DNA from: Enterococcus sp. 9E7_DIV0242
GTDB taxonomy: Bacteria; Bacillota; Bacilli; Lactobacillales; Enterococcaceae
Assembly (NCBI RefSeq): GCF_002140975.2
Contig: NZ_CP147247.1
Span: 1,240,001-1,304,000, forward strand
Reading direction: 5' to 3'
Length of the DNA: 64,000 nucleotides
The stretch's first letter is position 1. Every line of letters begins with the position of its first letter. Shown piece after piece: positions 33,591 through 42,489 of the stretch. The translations under genes were made by a program, and so were the position numbers. Under the pieces are notes generated by a model, which did no database searches, was not told where the DNA came from, and was given only the letters and a program-made list of their open reading frames with translations.

Positions 33591-35346
33591 TCGCTAATTC
33601 CTCCTTTGAAAGCTGTGAATAAGCAATTTCCTGATATACTCTATTGGTTTTTAAGAGTGATTGATGCGTCCCTTGCCCGACGACCGTTCCTTCATCCAAT
33701 ACAAGAATCTCATCGGCATCCATAATCGTGCTGATTCGCTGGGCAACAATCAGCTTCGTCGCGTCCTTGACCTTTTCAGCCAATACGTCTCTCAGCTTTT
33801 TATCTGTCTTATAATCCAACGCGGAGAAGGAATCATCAAAAATCAAGAATTCCGGCTCTCGTGCCACTGCTCGAGCAATCGCCAAACGTTGCTTCTGACC
33901 ACCGGAAAAGTTTGTGCCATTTTGGGCAACATGACTGTCCAAACGATCTTTTTCTCCCTCAACAAAATCTTTCGCCTGTGCAATTTCTAACGCTTGGTTT
34001 ATTTTCTCATCATTTAAGGGAGACGCACTACTCTGACCAAAATCGACATTGGAACGAATGGTCCCACTGAACAAGACAGCCTTCTGAGGAATATAACCGA
34101 TTTTATCGTTCAAATCCTGATGGCTGTACTCCTGAATGTTTTTTCCATCGACGGTTATCGTTCCTTCTGTCACATCATAGAAACGTGGAATCAGATTTAC
34201 GATCGTACTTTTCCCACTACCCGTTGAACCGATAAAAGCGATTGTTTCTCCTTTATTTGCCTTGAAGCTGACATTTTTGATGACAGCCTCTGACGCATTT
34301 GGATAAGTGAAAGACACATTTGAAAACTCGATCGCTCCTTCACCGACGCCGGCTTGACCGCTGTCTTCCGGAAATTGAATCGAGGGTTCCATATCCAGCA
34401 CCTCATTGATCCGTTTAGCTGAGACCAGTGCCCGTGGCAAAATTAGAAAAATAATCGTCATCAGCATAAAGCCCATCACGACTTGCATCGCATAGGAAGA
34501 GAATACGACCATATCACTAAACAAGGTGATTTTCATTGCGCCATCCGCTGCATCGATCAGGTAAGCACCGATCCAATAAACAGCCAATGTCAGTCCACTT
34601 GAAACGAGAGTCATCCCCGGACTCATGATCGCCATCATCCGATTCGTAAATAAATTGACCTGTGTCATTTCTTCGTTGGCTCCTTCGAACTTATCGTTTT
34701 GATAGTCTTCAGCATTATACGCCCGAACGACACGTAAACCTGTAAGGTTCTCTCTAGTGATACTGTTCAGCTTGTCCGTCAAGCCTTGAACAACCGTGAA
34801 TTTCGGTTGAACGATCGTCAAAATGATTGTCAGCATAGCTAAAAGTACTACGACCGCCACCCCTGTTGATACCGTCCACTCCCAGTTTTTATTGGCAATT
34901 TTCATGATGGCCCAAACCGCAGTGATTGGTCCTTTAATCGAAACTTGTAAGCCCATTGCTACCACTTGTTGAATTTGAGTAATATCATTCGTTGTTCGAG
35001 TAATCAAGCTTGGAATTGAAAACTTATTCAACTCATCGGTTGAATAATCCATGACACGATGGTACACGTCCTCTCGCAAGCGACTGGTCAAGCTTCCGGC
35101 AATTCGTGCGACAAAATACCCAACAACCACCGATGAAGCAAAGCTTAAAAGTGATAGCAAAACCATCATCATTCCCGGTTGCATGATATCAGAAATGACT
35201 GTATCCGGCATTTGTAGCTGGCTCGTTACCTCCGACATGTAATCAGGAATCTTCAATTCCAGCCAGACCTGTACCACAATGAATGCTACACTGACCAGAA
35301 CCAATAGTCGTTCCTTTATTGTTGTTTTCTTAAGTATCTTTATCAT
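33583..35346 (-). CDS. Heterodimeric ABC multidrug exporter, half with degenerate catalytic site (EfrAB/LmrCD type)
   Basis: 587 residues with six membrane helices and an ATP-binding domain. Walker A is GSTGSGKST, the signature is FSGGQKQ (near canonical), but Walker B reads FLIFDDSFSALD, so aspartate replaces the catalytic glutamate, and the switch histidine is replaced by Q in VAQRISTI. This marks the non-hydrolytic half of a heterodimeric exporter. It is the first ABC gene of the operon, 82 bp after the MarR gene, with a MarR-operator-like repeat (35364-35387) in that gap. The ATG has CAGGAGG upstream. Confidence 0.92.
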   Translation of the reverse strand: MIKILKKTTIKERLLVLVSVAFIVVQVWLELKIPDYMSEVTSQLQMPDTVISDIMQPGMMMVLLSLLSFASSVVVGYFVARIAGSLTSRLREDVYHRVMDYSTDELNKFSIPSLITRTTNDITQIQQVVAMGLQVSIKGPITAVWAIMKIANKNWEWTVSTGVAVVVLLAMLTIILTIVQPKFTVVQGLTDKLNSITRENLTGLRVVRAYNAEDYQNDKFEGANEEMTQVNLFTNRMMAIMSPGMTLVSSGLTLAVYWIGAYLIDAADGAMKITLFSDMVVFSSYAMQVVMGFMLMTIIFLILPRALVSAKRINEVLDMEPSIQFPEDSGQAGVGEGAIEFSNVSFTYPNASEAVIKNVSFKANKGETIAFIGSTGSGKSTIVNLIPRFYDVTEGTITVDGKNIQEYSHQDLNDKIGYIPQKAVLFSGTIRSNVDFGQSSASPLNDEKINQALEIAQAKDFVEGEKDRLDSHVAQNGTNFSGGQKQRLAIARAVAREPEFLIFDDSFSALDYKTDKKLRDVLAEKVKDATKLIVAQRISTIMDADEILVLDEGTVVGQGTHQSLLKTNRVYQEIAYSQLSKEELANG

Positions 35347-35363
35347 AAAAAATCCTCCTGTTG

Positions 35364-35387
35364 TTAATGGTTACCCTGCTAACTATA
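35364..35387. promoter_or_regulatory. Candidate MarR operator before the exporter genes
   Basis: TATAGTTAGCAGGGTAACCATTAA on the minus strand, an imperfect inverted repeat (TAGTT / AACCA), matches the element at 35888-35911 at 20 of 24 positions. It lies 18 bp before the ABC start. Confidence 0.55.
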
Positions 35388-35428
35388 TATCGAAAGAAAA
35401 ATCTGACGATAAAAGCTGTCAGATCGGC

Positions 35429-35866
35429 TTAACTTTGAATATTCTTTTTTAGCTTTTCAATCGTGTGGATAAATGACTGAAGTTCTTCCTCAGAAATATT
35501 CTGCGTTAGACGTTCCTCCAGATTGGTCACAAACTGCTCCACTTTTTTCATATTCTCCATTGCTAATTCTGTAACGATGAGCCGTTTAAAACGCTTGTCC
35601 TTCGCTGAAGGAACAATTGTAATGAACCCATTTCTTTCCATTCGTTTTACCAGACGACTCGCTGTCGGCTTGCGAATAGATAACTCTTTTTCCAAATCCT
35701 TCTGATAAATTTCCCTGTCCAGATTTTCGCTTAAAAAGCCTAGTGCCCACGCTTGAGGACCTCTCATCTTCTTCAATTCAGAATCGGGTCCTTGCTTTTC
35801 TATATAGCGCCCAATCAGAATAGACAATTCACGGATTTCAAACCCCAATGTACCGTGCGGTTTCAA
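35429..35866 (-). CDS. MarR-family transcriptional regulator
   Basis: 145 residues with the winged helix MarR core: GPQAWALGFLSENLDREIYQ, then KDLEKELSIRKPTASRLVKRMERNGFITIVPS and the wing AKDKRFKRLIVTELA, followed by a C-terminal dimer helix. The start is a TTG 6 nt after AAGGAGGG. Upstream and in the gap before the exporter genes lie two closely similar inverted repeats, so it most likely represses itself and the exporter until a drug binds. Confidence 0.92.
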   Translation of the reverse strand: MKPHGTLGFEIRELSILIGRYIEKQGPDSELKKMRGPQAWALGFLSENLDREIYQKDLEKELSIRKPTASRLVKRMERNGFITIVPSAKDKRFKRLIVTELAMENMKKVEQFVTNLEERLTQNISEEELQSFIHTIEKLKKNIQS

Positions 35867-35887
35867 GATGATCCCTCCTTAATAAAA

Positions 35888-35911
35888 TTAATAGTTGTCG
35901 TGCTAACTATA
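35888..35911. promoter_or_regulatory. Candidate MarR operator before the MarR gene
   Basis: TATAGTTAGCACGACAACTATTAA on the minus strand contains the inverted repeat TAGTT..AACTA. A closely similar element occurs before the ABC genes at 35364-35387. Confidence 0.55.
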
Positions 35912-36249
35912 AGTAGAATACGACATTTTTTTTTACCTGTCAACCATTTTTATTCGTTTGTGTATTTGCTTAAACGAGGTTTAACTACTGAAATTATACA
36001 ATTATTATTTGCAGACTCTGGCACTAAATAGAGGAACCCAAAATTAAAAGACTTTTCTCATGTTTCTATAGGTAGGGAGAATAGCTTTTGATTAGAAAAC
36101 CGCACGATGTCATTCCAATTCTTCCTAAAATTATTTCTCTTCACGAATCAAAGATATGATAGACTTATGACGTAACGTATCTGAGAGAGTTAACGCTCAT
36201 AGCCATCTTAGACACAGACAAAGATGCTTTCATCCTTGGAGGGATAAAT
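35912..36249. other. Intergenic region before the two-component system
   Basis: This gap must hold the promoter of the response-regulator gene. I see TATGAT near 36153-36158 but no matching -35 box at normal spacing, and no gene. The GGAGGGATAAAT ribosome site of the regulator gene starts at 36239. Confidence 0.35.
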
Positions 36250-36924
36250 ATGAAAAGAATACTCGTTATTGAAGACGATAGAGATATTGCTAAAAATTTA
36301 GATAGATTACTACAAAAACATGGATACAGCGTTTTGGCTGTTCACACACAAAAAACAGCACTTGATTTATTACATGAACAATCCTTTGATTTGGCATTGA
36401 TTGATATCGGTTTACCCGATGGTAATGGCTATGCTGTTGGCACAAGCATTAAGAATCTGGATAAACCATTCCCTTTTCTATTTCTGACTGCCATGGATGA
36501 CGAGGCCAGTGTGGTGACTGGCTTAGAGCTGGGTGGAGAAGACTACATCATCAAACCCTTTCGACCAATGGAGTTGATTTCCCGTATCAAAACAGCACTG
36601 AGACGGAATGAAAAGGATCAATCCGAATACCTTATAGATAATCTGGTCATTGACACCATGCGAGGGACCGTCCATAAAGGGGGACAGGAAATTTTCCTAT
36701 CGGCTTTAGAATATAGGTTATTATTGATATTTGTGAACAATAATGGACAAATCCTTTCCAGAGATCAACTACAACAGCACATTTGGGACATCGCCGGTGA
36801 TTTTGTCAACGATAATACCATGACCGTCTATATCAAACGATTACGGGAAAAAATTGAGGATGATCCGCAAAAACCGACGAAAATAAAAACCATTCGCGGC
36901 TTAGGCTATAAACTGGAGGTTTAA
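36250..36924 (+). CDS. OmpR-family response regulator
   Basis: 224 residues. The receiver domain has the acidic pair EDD (residues 8-10), the phospho-acceptor aspartate in LIDIGLPDGNG, the switch threonine in LTAMDD and the lysine in IIKPFRP. Residues about 125-224 are the winged-helix DNA-binding domain, with EYRLLLIFVNNNGQILSRDQL and the closing TIRGLGYKLEV. It starts after GGAGGGATAA and ends two bases before its kinase. The direct repeats in front of the downstream ABC genes are its likely target. Confidence 0.95.
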   Translation: MKRILVIEDDRDIAKNLDRLLQKHGYSVLAVHTQKTALDLLHEQSFDLALIDIGLPDGNGYAVGTSIKNLDKPFPFLFLTAMDDEASVVTGLELGGEDYIIKPFRPMELISRIKTALRRNEKDQSEYLIDNLVIDTMRGTVHKGGQEIFLSALEYRLLLIFVNNNGQILSRDQLQQHIWDIAGDFVNDNTMTVYIKRLREKIEDDPQKPTKIKTIRGLGYKLEV

Positions 36925-36925
36925 T

Positions 36926-37933
36926 GTGAAATATCTACGAAATAAAGAAGAGCGAATATTCTTTTTCATTCTGAGTATTCTCGCAGCGGCGGCCGTATTC
37001 AGTAATTTTCTAATCAACCGCACAGCAGGAATAATCACACTTCTTATTTGTCTGAGCTTTTTTGGAGGAATCTTCTGCTATAACAAAAACAGGTACCGCC
37101 GAATCGAAGAGCTGACAAATCAAATCGATGAGCTTCTTCACGGCGCACAGTTGCCTGTGCTTCAAGCAGAGGAGGGTGAATTAGCCATCTTATCCAGTCA
37201 GATTCAAAAAATGACGATACGATTGCAGGAACAAAGTCGTTCGCTTCAAAAAGAAAAAGCACACCTTTCTTCTTCCCTGACAGATATTGCCCATCAGTTA
37301 AGAACACCTCTGACAACACTGACAATGATCGGTGATTTTCTAAGTGATCCTGAGCTAGATGAGCAGCGGCGAATGTCTCTGGCACGGGAACTTCTAAGTA
37401 TGCTAAAGCGAATCGACCAGCTGATCACGATTCTTTTAAAAATTGCAAAATTAGAAGGACAAACGGTTCAATATCAGCCGCAAATCATCCCTTTGAAAAA
37501 ACTATTGTCCGACGCGCTTCAGCCATTTTTGATTCCGATGGAGCTGAAGGATATATCGGTTCAGCTCGTTGGAGATGAGACGATCCAGTTATTGACAGAC
37601 TCGACATGGACGCAAGAAGCTGTTGGAAACATTATAAAAAATTGCATTGAGCATTCAGAGAGCGGCAGTCATCTAATCCTTGCCTATGAACAAAACGCTC
37701 TTTATACCGAGCTCACCATTTCAGATACGGGAACAGGGATTGATGAGGAAGATCTACCTCACATATTTGAACGCTTTTACCAAGGGAAAAACCATCATAA
37801 AAACAGCTTTGGCGTCGGTCTATCCTTAGCACGGATGATTATTACACAGCAAGGTGGAAACCTCACTGCAAAAAATAAACTCTCCGGCGGGGCAGAATTC
37901 ACGATTCGATTTTATAGAGATATGCTTAAATGA
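36926..37933 (+). CDS. Membrane sensor histidine kinase (intramembrane-sensing type)
   Basis: 335 residues. Two closely spaced helices (about 12-29 and 34-50) leave almost no extracellular loop, as in kinases that sense through a partner ABC transporter. The H-box is LTDIAHQLRTPLTTL; the N-box is NIIKNCIEHS; the G-boxes are DTGTGIDEEDLPHIFERFY and FGVGLSLARMI. The start is a GTG two bases after the regulator stop. With the FtsX-type ABC transporter 130 bp downstream it forms a Bce-like or peptide-detoxification module that typically responds to cell-wall-active peptides. Confidence 0.92.
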   Translation: MKYLRNKEERIFFFILSILAAAAVFSNFLINRTAGIITLLICLSFFGGIFCYNKNRYRRIEELTNQIDELLHGAQLPVLQAEEGELAILSSQIQKMTIRLQEQSRSLQKEKAHLSSSLTDIAHQLRTPLTTLTMIGDFLSDPELDEQRRMSLARELLSMLKRIDQLITILLKIAKLEGQTVQYQPQIIPLKKLLSDALQPFLIPMELKDISVQLVGDETIQLLTDSTWTQEAVGNIIKNCIEHSESGSHLILAYEQNALYTELTISDTGTGIDEEDLPHIFERFYQGKNHHKNSFGVGLSLARMIITQQGGNLTAKNKLSGGAEFTIRFYRDMLK

Positions 37934-37940
37934 CGAAATT

Positions 37941-37983
37941 GTCATTTTCCAGTCACGGGACAGTCATTCTCATTCAGTAGAAT
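37941..37983 (+). promoter_or_regulatory. Response-regulator-type direct repeats and -10 box
   Basis: GTCA occurs at 37941, 37952 and 37963, exactly 11 bp apart, in GTCATTTTC, GTCACGGGA and GTCATTCTC. TAGAAT (37978-37983) follows as a -10 box with no consensus -35 at 17 bp. Phased direct repeats replacing a -35 box are typical of OmpR-family activation, so this is the probable control site of the ABC genes. Confidence 0.55.
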
Positions 37984-38066
37984 AGAGACAAGTACTAGGA
38001 GTTGGTTGAAAATTCAGCGCTAGCCGAACCTTTCAGACACTCTTAAGAGAAAGTGTTGTGACATAT

Positions 38067-38750
38067 ATGAAAATATTGGAAGTTAAAAATCTAACAAAGG
38101 TTTATGGAAAAGGAGACAATCAGGTAACCGCTCTGGATAATATTTCGTTTACAGTTGAGAAAGGGCAGTTTGTCGCTATTATTGGCCCCTCAGGCTCTGG
38201 AAAATCCACCTTACTTCATTTGCTCGGCGGTGTCGATGAACCTTCCTCCGGAAAAGTATACATCAACAAAACTGATGTCTATGAGCAAAATGCAGAGCAG
38301 CTAGCGATTTTTCGGCGTCGTGAAGTGGGATTGATTTACCAATTTTATAATTTACTACCCGTCTTGACTGTCGTTGAGAACATCACCTTACCTGTTTTAC
38401 TGGATGGACGAAAAGTAAATAAAAAGCGCTTGAAAGAGCTAATAGGGGTTCTGAATCTAAAAGACCGTAAAAACCATCTGCCAAATGAGCTTTCCGGTGG
38501 TCAACAGCAACGGGTATCGATTGGTCGTGCCTTAATGAATGCTCCGGCACTTGTTTTAGCCGATGAACCTACAGGAAATCTTGATAGTAAAAATGGACAG
38601 GAAATCCTACAGCTGTTGCGGCGATCCAATCAGGAATACAATCAAACGATGATTGTCATTACCCATGATGAGAATATTGCGTTACAGGCTGACCGCATCA
38701 TAAAAATTGAAGATGGCCGCATCACACAGGATGAGGTGATCCGACCATGA
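38067..38750 (+). CDS. ABC transporter ATP-binding protein (MacB/LolD type)
   Basis: About 227 residues. Walker A is GPSGSGKST, the signature is LSGGQQQRVSIGRAL, Walker B is VLADEPTGNLDS and the H-loop is VITHDEN. This is the cassette that drives MacB/BceA-like transporters acting on peptides or lipids at the membrane. The frame could also start at a GTG 9 bp upstream; the ribosome site is weak. It overlaps the permease gene by four bases. Confidence 0.92.
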   Translation: MKILEVKNLTKVYGKGDNQVTALDNISFTVEKGQFVAIIGPSGSGKSTLLHLLGGVDEPSSGKVYINKTDVYEQNAEQLAIFRRREVGLIYQFYNLLPVLTVVENITLPVLLDGRKVNKKRLKELIGVLNLKDRKNHLPNELSGGQQQRVSIGRALMNAPALVLADEPTGNLDSKNGQEILQLLRRSNQEYNQTMIVITHDENIALQADRIIKIEDGRITQDEVIRP

Positions 38751-41293
38751 ACATCCTGAATAAAATCACACTGGCAAATTTGAAAAAGAATAAAGCCCGA
38801 ACTTTAGTCACGATCATTGGTGTCATTTTATCCGTGGCAATGGTCACTGCCGTCACAACCAGTATTGTTTCCCTGCAAAATCATATGGTGAAAAATACGA
38901 TTGCTTCGACAGGAAACTGGCAGATTCGATTCCTTGATCTTTCAAAAAAAACAGCCGATACAATCAAGCAGGATGAAGACGTAGCACAGACCTTTACGAC
39001 AAAAAAGTTTGGCTATTCACCGTTATTGAATACTAAAAGCTCTGAGGATTCTTTTTTGAGTATCGAAGGCTACAGTCAAGAAGCATTTGATGAGTTACCT
39101 TACACTCTTTCTCAAGGAACGCTACCAAAAAACGAACAGGAGATCCTGTTACCAATCAATTACCAAACTACGCTTGAAACACCCTATAAAATCGGTGATA
39201 CCATTACCTTGAAGTTCGGACAGGAACCGATTATTGCGGATAGTGACACCCACGAAGCCATTGATCCTCAAGTCTATCAGACATCAGAGGAACAAACCTA
39301 TCGAGTGGTCGGTTTTATTGAATGGGGTATTGACAAAATTTATTCTGAGCCGTGTTATTTCGCTGTCACCGGACTCACTGACACAGCGTCTGCAGTTACT
39401 CAATATGCAGCGCTCAAAAAACCGAAAAATATCTATGATTTTTCCAAGAGATACGCTGACTTAAACTACCAACACAACCGTTCTCTTTTACAATCTCTAG
39501 GTATTACAGGAAACGATTCTTTTCGACAAATGTCCTTCTATCTAGGGGCAATCTTGATTCTTCTGATCGGTACAGGCTCTGTTCTATTGATCAATAACTC
39601 TTTTGCAATTTCAATCAATGAACGCCTTAAACAGTTTGGTGTACTTTCCTCTGTTGGGGCAACAAAGAAACAGCTACGAACTTCCGTGCTGTTTGAAGGA
39701 ACAGTCATTGGTTTGATTGGCATTCCGATCGGCTTACTTTCAGGAATTCTAGGTTTGCTGATTACGTTCAAGCTCTTAGAAGGTCGATTCGATGCCTTCG
39801 GTCAAGCCAGTACACTAGACCTAAGCTTTTCATGGCAAACTATCGCCCTCTCTATCGTGATCAGTATCGTAACGATTTATATCTCTGCTTATCTGCCAGC
39901 TCGAAAAGCCCTGAAAAAATCAATTATTTCTTCGATCAGACAAGCGGATCAGATAAAGCTGACTGGCAAAAAAGTACGGACGCCGCAACTAATTCAAAAA
40001 TTATTTGGATTTGAAGCCACGATTGCCTTAAAGAACTTTAAGCGAAATAAAAAAGCCTATAGAAGTACGATCATTTCATTGTTTGTTAGTATTGTCCTAT
40101 TCATCTCAACAGCTTCCTTTAGTATGTATTTAACTAGTGGTGTGAATCAAAGTATGGATATTTCAAGCGCCGATGTCACTTACACCAGTTATGGAGGAAT
40201 GAATAAGGAGCAGGCCGACGAATTATTCACACTGGTCACTGATATTCCTGAAGCAGAAGAAACTGCCGTACAGAGGATGGCTTATTTTTCAGTAGATTTA
40301 TCCAAGATAGCCCTGCGAAAAGAATACTCAGACTATTTGAAAACAGAAGATCCTGACTATAAAAAACAACTAAAAACAGCCCCTCTTTCTGTACAAATAA
40401 TTGATGAAGAAACCTTTAAAGCTTATTTAAAAGAACAAAACTTAGCAGAAGCTGATTATCTAAAATCAGATGATCCAGCTATTCTGGCAATTCAAACAAT
40501 TAATCAATTTGATTCAACTTCTCGACGGATCATCCACTTTGATATGTTTGAATCAAAGGAACCAATGACACTTGATCTCTTGCGTTACACAGCAGATGGA
40601 AGTGAGTCTACAGGAAAAAAGCTGACAATCTCTACTTATGTCGACCAAGGACCGCAACTGCTGTCAAGCTCCTACTCACATGGCTTGACCGTACTAATCC
40701 CTGAAAGCCAAGCGTCTCTCATCCCAAAACCTGAGAACGATGACTATTTCACTTTTGCATTTAAAACAGATGATTCCAAAGCATTAGTTGAAAAGCTTTC
40801 CGCTATTTTACAGCAGCAGAATTTGCCGGTAGATCGTGGCTTAACAGATGTAGCTTCTTATCAAGAATCCGATAGAAATATGCTCTTTATCGTCAATGTT
40901 TTCTCCTATGGCTTCATCATCCTGATGACTCTGATCACCATTGCCAATGTCTTCAACACGATTTCAACAAGTATTCAACTACGCAAAAGAGAACTGGCGA
41001 TGTTGGAATCTGTTGGTATGACTGAAAAGAGTATCAATAAAATGATGCGCTTTGAATGTTTGTATTACGGCTTCAAGTCTCTCCTGTATGGCTTACCGGT
41101 CGCTTTTGGCATCACCTATTTGATTTATACAAGTATGGATCTCGCCATTGATCAGCCATTCCAACTACCAGTTACAAGCATTCTGATCAGCATTTGCAGT
41201 GTCTTTCTAATTGTTTTCATCACGATGCTCTACTCTGTTCACAAGCTTCGAAAGGTCAATATCATTGACGCTTTGCGAACAGAAGTGGTCTAA
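38747..41293 (+). CDS. ABC transporter permease, double FtsX domain
   Basis: 848 residues with the two-FtsX plan: an N-terminal helix (ARTLVTIIGVILSVAMVT), an extracellular domain (about 45-260), a helix group (about 265-385), a second membrane anchor near 435, a second extracellular domain, and a final helix group (about 710-840). Conserved FtsX-loop patterns appear twice as LKQFGVLSSVGATKKQ and ELAMLESVGMTEKS. With the cassette upstream and an intramembrane-sensing kinase, it is likely an antimicrobial-peptide-responsive or lipoprotein/lipid-handling mechanotransmission transporter. Substrate unknown. A strong terminator starts at its stop codon. Confidence 0.9.
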   Translation: MNILNKITLANLKKNKARTLVTIIGVILSVAMVTAVTTSIVSLQNHMVKNTIASTGNWQIRFLDLSKKTADTIKQDEDVAQTFTTKKFGYSPLLNTKSSEDSFLSIEGYSQEAFDELPYTLSQGTLPKNEQEILLPINYQTTLETPYKIGDTITLKFGQEPIIADSDTHEAIDPQVYQTSEEQTYRVVGFIEWGIDKIYSEPCYFAVTGLTDTASAVTQYAALKKPKNIYDFSKRYADLNYQHNRSLLQSLGITGNDSFRQMSFYLGAILILLIGTGSVLLINNSFAISINERLKQFGVLSSVGATKKQLRTSVLFEGTVIGLIGIPIGLLSGILGLLITFKLLEGRFDAFGQASTLDLSFSWQTIALSIVISIVTIYISAYLPARKALKKSIISSIRQADQIKLTGKKVRTPQLIQKLFGFEATIALKNFKRNKKAYRSTIISLFVSIVLFISTASFSMYLTSGVNQSMDISSADVTYTSYGGMNKEQADELFTLVTDIPEAEETAVQRMAYFSVDLSKIALRKEYSDYLKTEDPDYKKQLKTAPLSVQIIDEETFKAYLKEQNLAEADYLKSDDPAILAIQTINQFDSTSRRIIHFDMFESKEPMTLDLLRYTADGSESTGKKLTISTYVDQGPQLLSSSYSHGLTVLIPESQASLIPKPENDDYFTFAFKTDDSKALVEKLSAILQQQNLPVDRGLTDVASYQESDRNMLFIVNVFSYGFIILMTLITIANVFNTISTSIQLRKRELAMLESVGMTEKSINKMMRFECLYYGFKSLLYGLPVAFGITYLIYTSMDLAIDQPFQLPVTSILISICSVFLIVFITMLYSVHKLRKVNIIDALRTEVV

Positions 41294-41337
41294 AAAAATC
41301 TCTTTCCGAAATGTAAATCATCGGAAAGAGATTTTTT
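41292..41337 (+). terminator. Terminator of the FtsX-type ABC operon
   Basis: AAAAAATCTCTTTCCGA and TCGGAAAGAGATTTTTT form a 17-bp perfect stem with an 11-base loop. The stem starts at the permease stop codon. Confidence 0.92.
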
Positions 41338-41431
41338 GCTTTCTTCAAACTAAACACCCGACTAGTCCCTACTATTGTTCCATTCCTCATTCAAGTGTAT
41401 ACTATACCTAACAATAAAAAGGGGGATCTTC

Positions 41432-41659
41432 ATGATGAATTCTAGTTTTTTACTCGCTTTTTCTCCTTTTAAACTTTTATATATTCTATGTATGTTTTTC
41501 TTATTATTGATCGCGATAGCTGCCCATAAAGAAAAGCGAGAAAAGCTGTTTGTCGTCACGCTCTTGTTCATGCTTTCTCTCAGTCTTTTCTATTCGGTTG
41601 GTCAAACAATCGTTGATTTTTTCATAAATTTTAAAGAAGCCTTTCGCGGAATCGGTTGA
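41432..41659 (+). CDS. Small membrane protein, function unknown
   Basis: 75 residues with two hydrophobic helices (about 11-29 and 40-59) separated by AAHKEKREK, and a short C-terminal tail. The ATG at 41432 follows AAGGGGG by 8 nt; the longer frame upstream has no ribosome site. No family recognised. It is convergent with the TauE/SafE gene and flanked by a strong terminator upstream, so it is expressed alone. Confidence 0.55.
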   Translation: MMNSSFLLAFSPFKLLYILCMFFLLLIAIAAHKEKREKLFVVTLLFMLSLSLFYSVGQTIVDFFINFKEAFRGIG

Positions 41660-41712
41660 TTTGTGCAACATTGCTCCTTCCATTTCAATTTACATATGCT
41701 GTCCTTCATTGT

Positions 41713-42489
41713 CTAAAGCAACTGCCAGCCATTGTATAGATTGATAAACAAGACAAAGAGAACCACGCCTTGAAAGACCTGCTTCACTTTTTCAGAAGGC
41801 AGTAAATGACTGACTTTCGCACCTAACGATCCACCAATTATCGCTGCTGGAACGACAAACAACAGCATCGTCAAATCATACTGAGCAAAGCCTGCTGTTA
41901 CTGCAATTGTCAGCAATTTAGATAGCTGAGAAAAAAAGATCGTTCCAATCGAATAAACAGTTGCCTCTTTGATTGGTAAGCCAAACAGCAACATCAACAA
42001 AGAGACATTTATCGGTCCACCGCCAATCCCCAGTAAACTGGCTAAAAAGCCCAGCAACAGGCCGCACATCAGTTGCCAACCAACATGCTTTAGCTGATAA
42101 TTTTTCCAATTATATTTCGTATAGAAAAAGGCAAACAATAAGGTGATGATCGTCACCCCTATCTGAACGAGCTGGACGCCGCGTTCTTCCTGAAACAGCT
42201 GCAAAAAGTAGTCGAATGTCAGATTCCCACCAATGCCGCCCATTACCGCCCCCAAAGAAATCCAGCTTAGCATCCGCCAATCCAGTTGAACACCATTTTT
42301 TAGCTGCCGCCAGGTAGAGACAAACGACATGGTAAACACCGCAACGCTGGAGTAAAAGGAGATGCTAACAACTGTATCAGCATGGATAAAATCCAAAACA
42401 GGTTTGATAATTACCCCACCACCCATTCCGGAAACTGCACCAATAGTATTGGCAATAATGATTACAAAAAAATAGAGTATACCCGTCAC
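41713..42489 (-). CDS. TauE/SafE-family sulfite/anion exporter
   Basis: 258 residues with about eight membrane helices. It shows the duplicated TauE/SafE motif: an N-terminal VSGMGGGVIIKPVL and a second LLGIGGGPINVSLL. Family members export sulfite, sulfoacetate or related anions. It shares the TGA/ATG junction with the sulfatase-maturase gene (both at 42489), so it is made with the sulfatase system. The likely job is to expel sulfate or sulfite released in the cell by the sulfatase, though sulfate export by this family is inference. Confidence 0.9.
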   Translation of the reverse strand: MTGILYFFVIIIANTIGAVSGMGGGVIIKPVLDFIHADTVVSISFYSSVAVFTMSFVSTWRQLKNGVQLDWRMLSWISLGAVMGGIGGNLTFDYFLQLFQEERGVQLVQIGVTIITLLFAFFYTKYNWKNYQLKHVGWQLMCGLLLGFLASLLGIGGGPINVSLLMLLFGLPIKEATVYSIGTIFFSQLSKLLTIAVTAGFAQYDLTMLLFVVPAAIIGGSLGAKVSHLLPSEKVKQVFQGVVLFVLFINLYNGWQLL

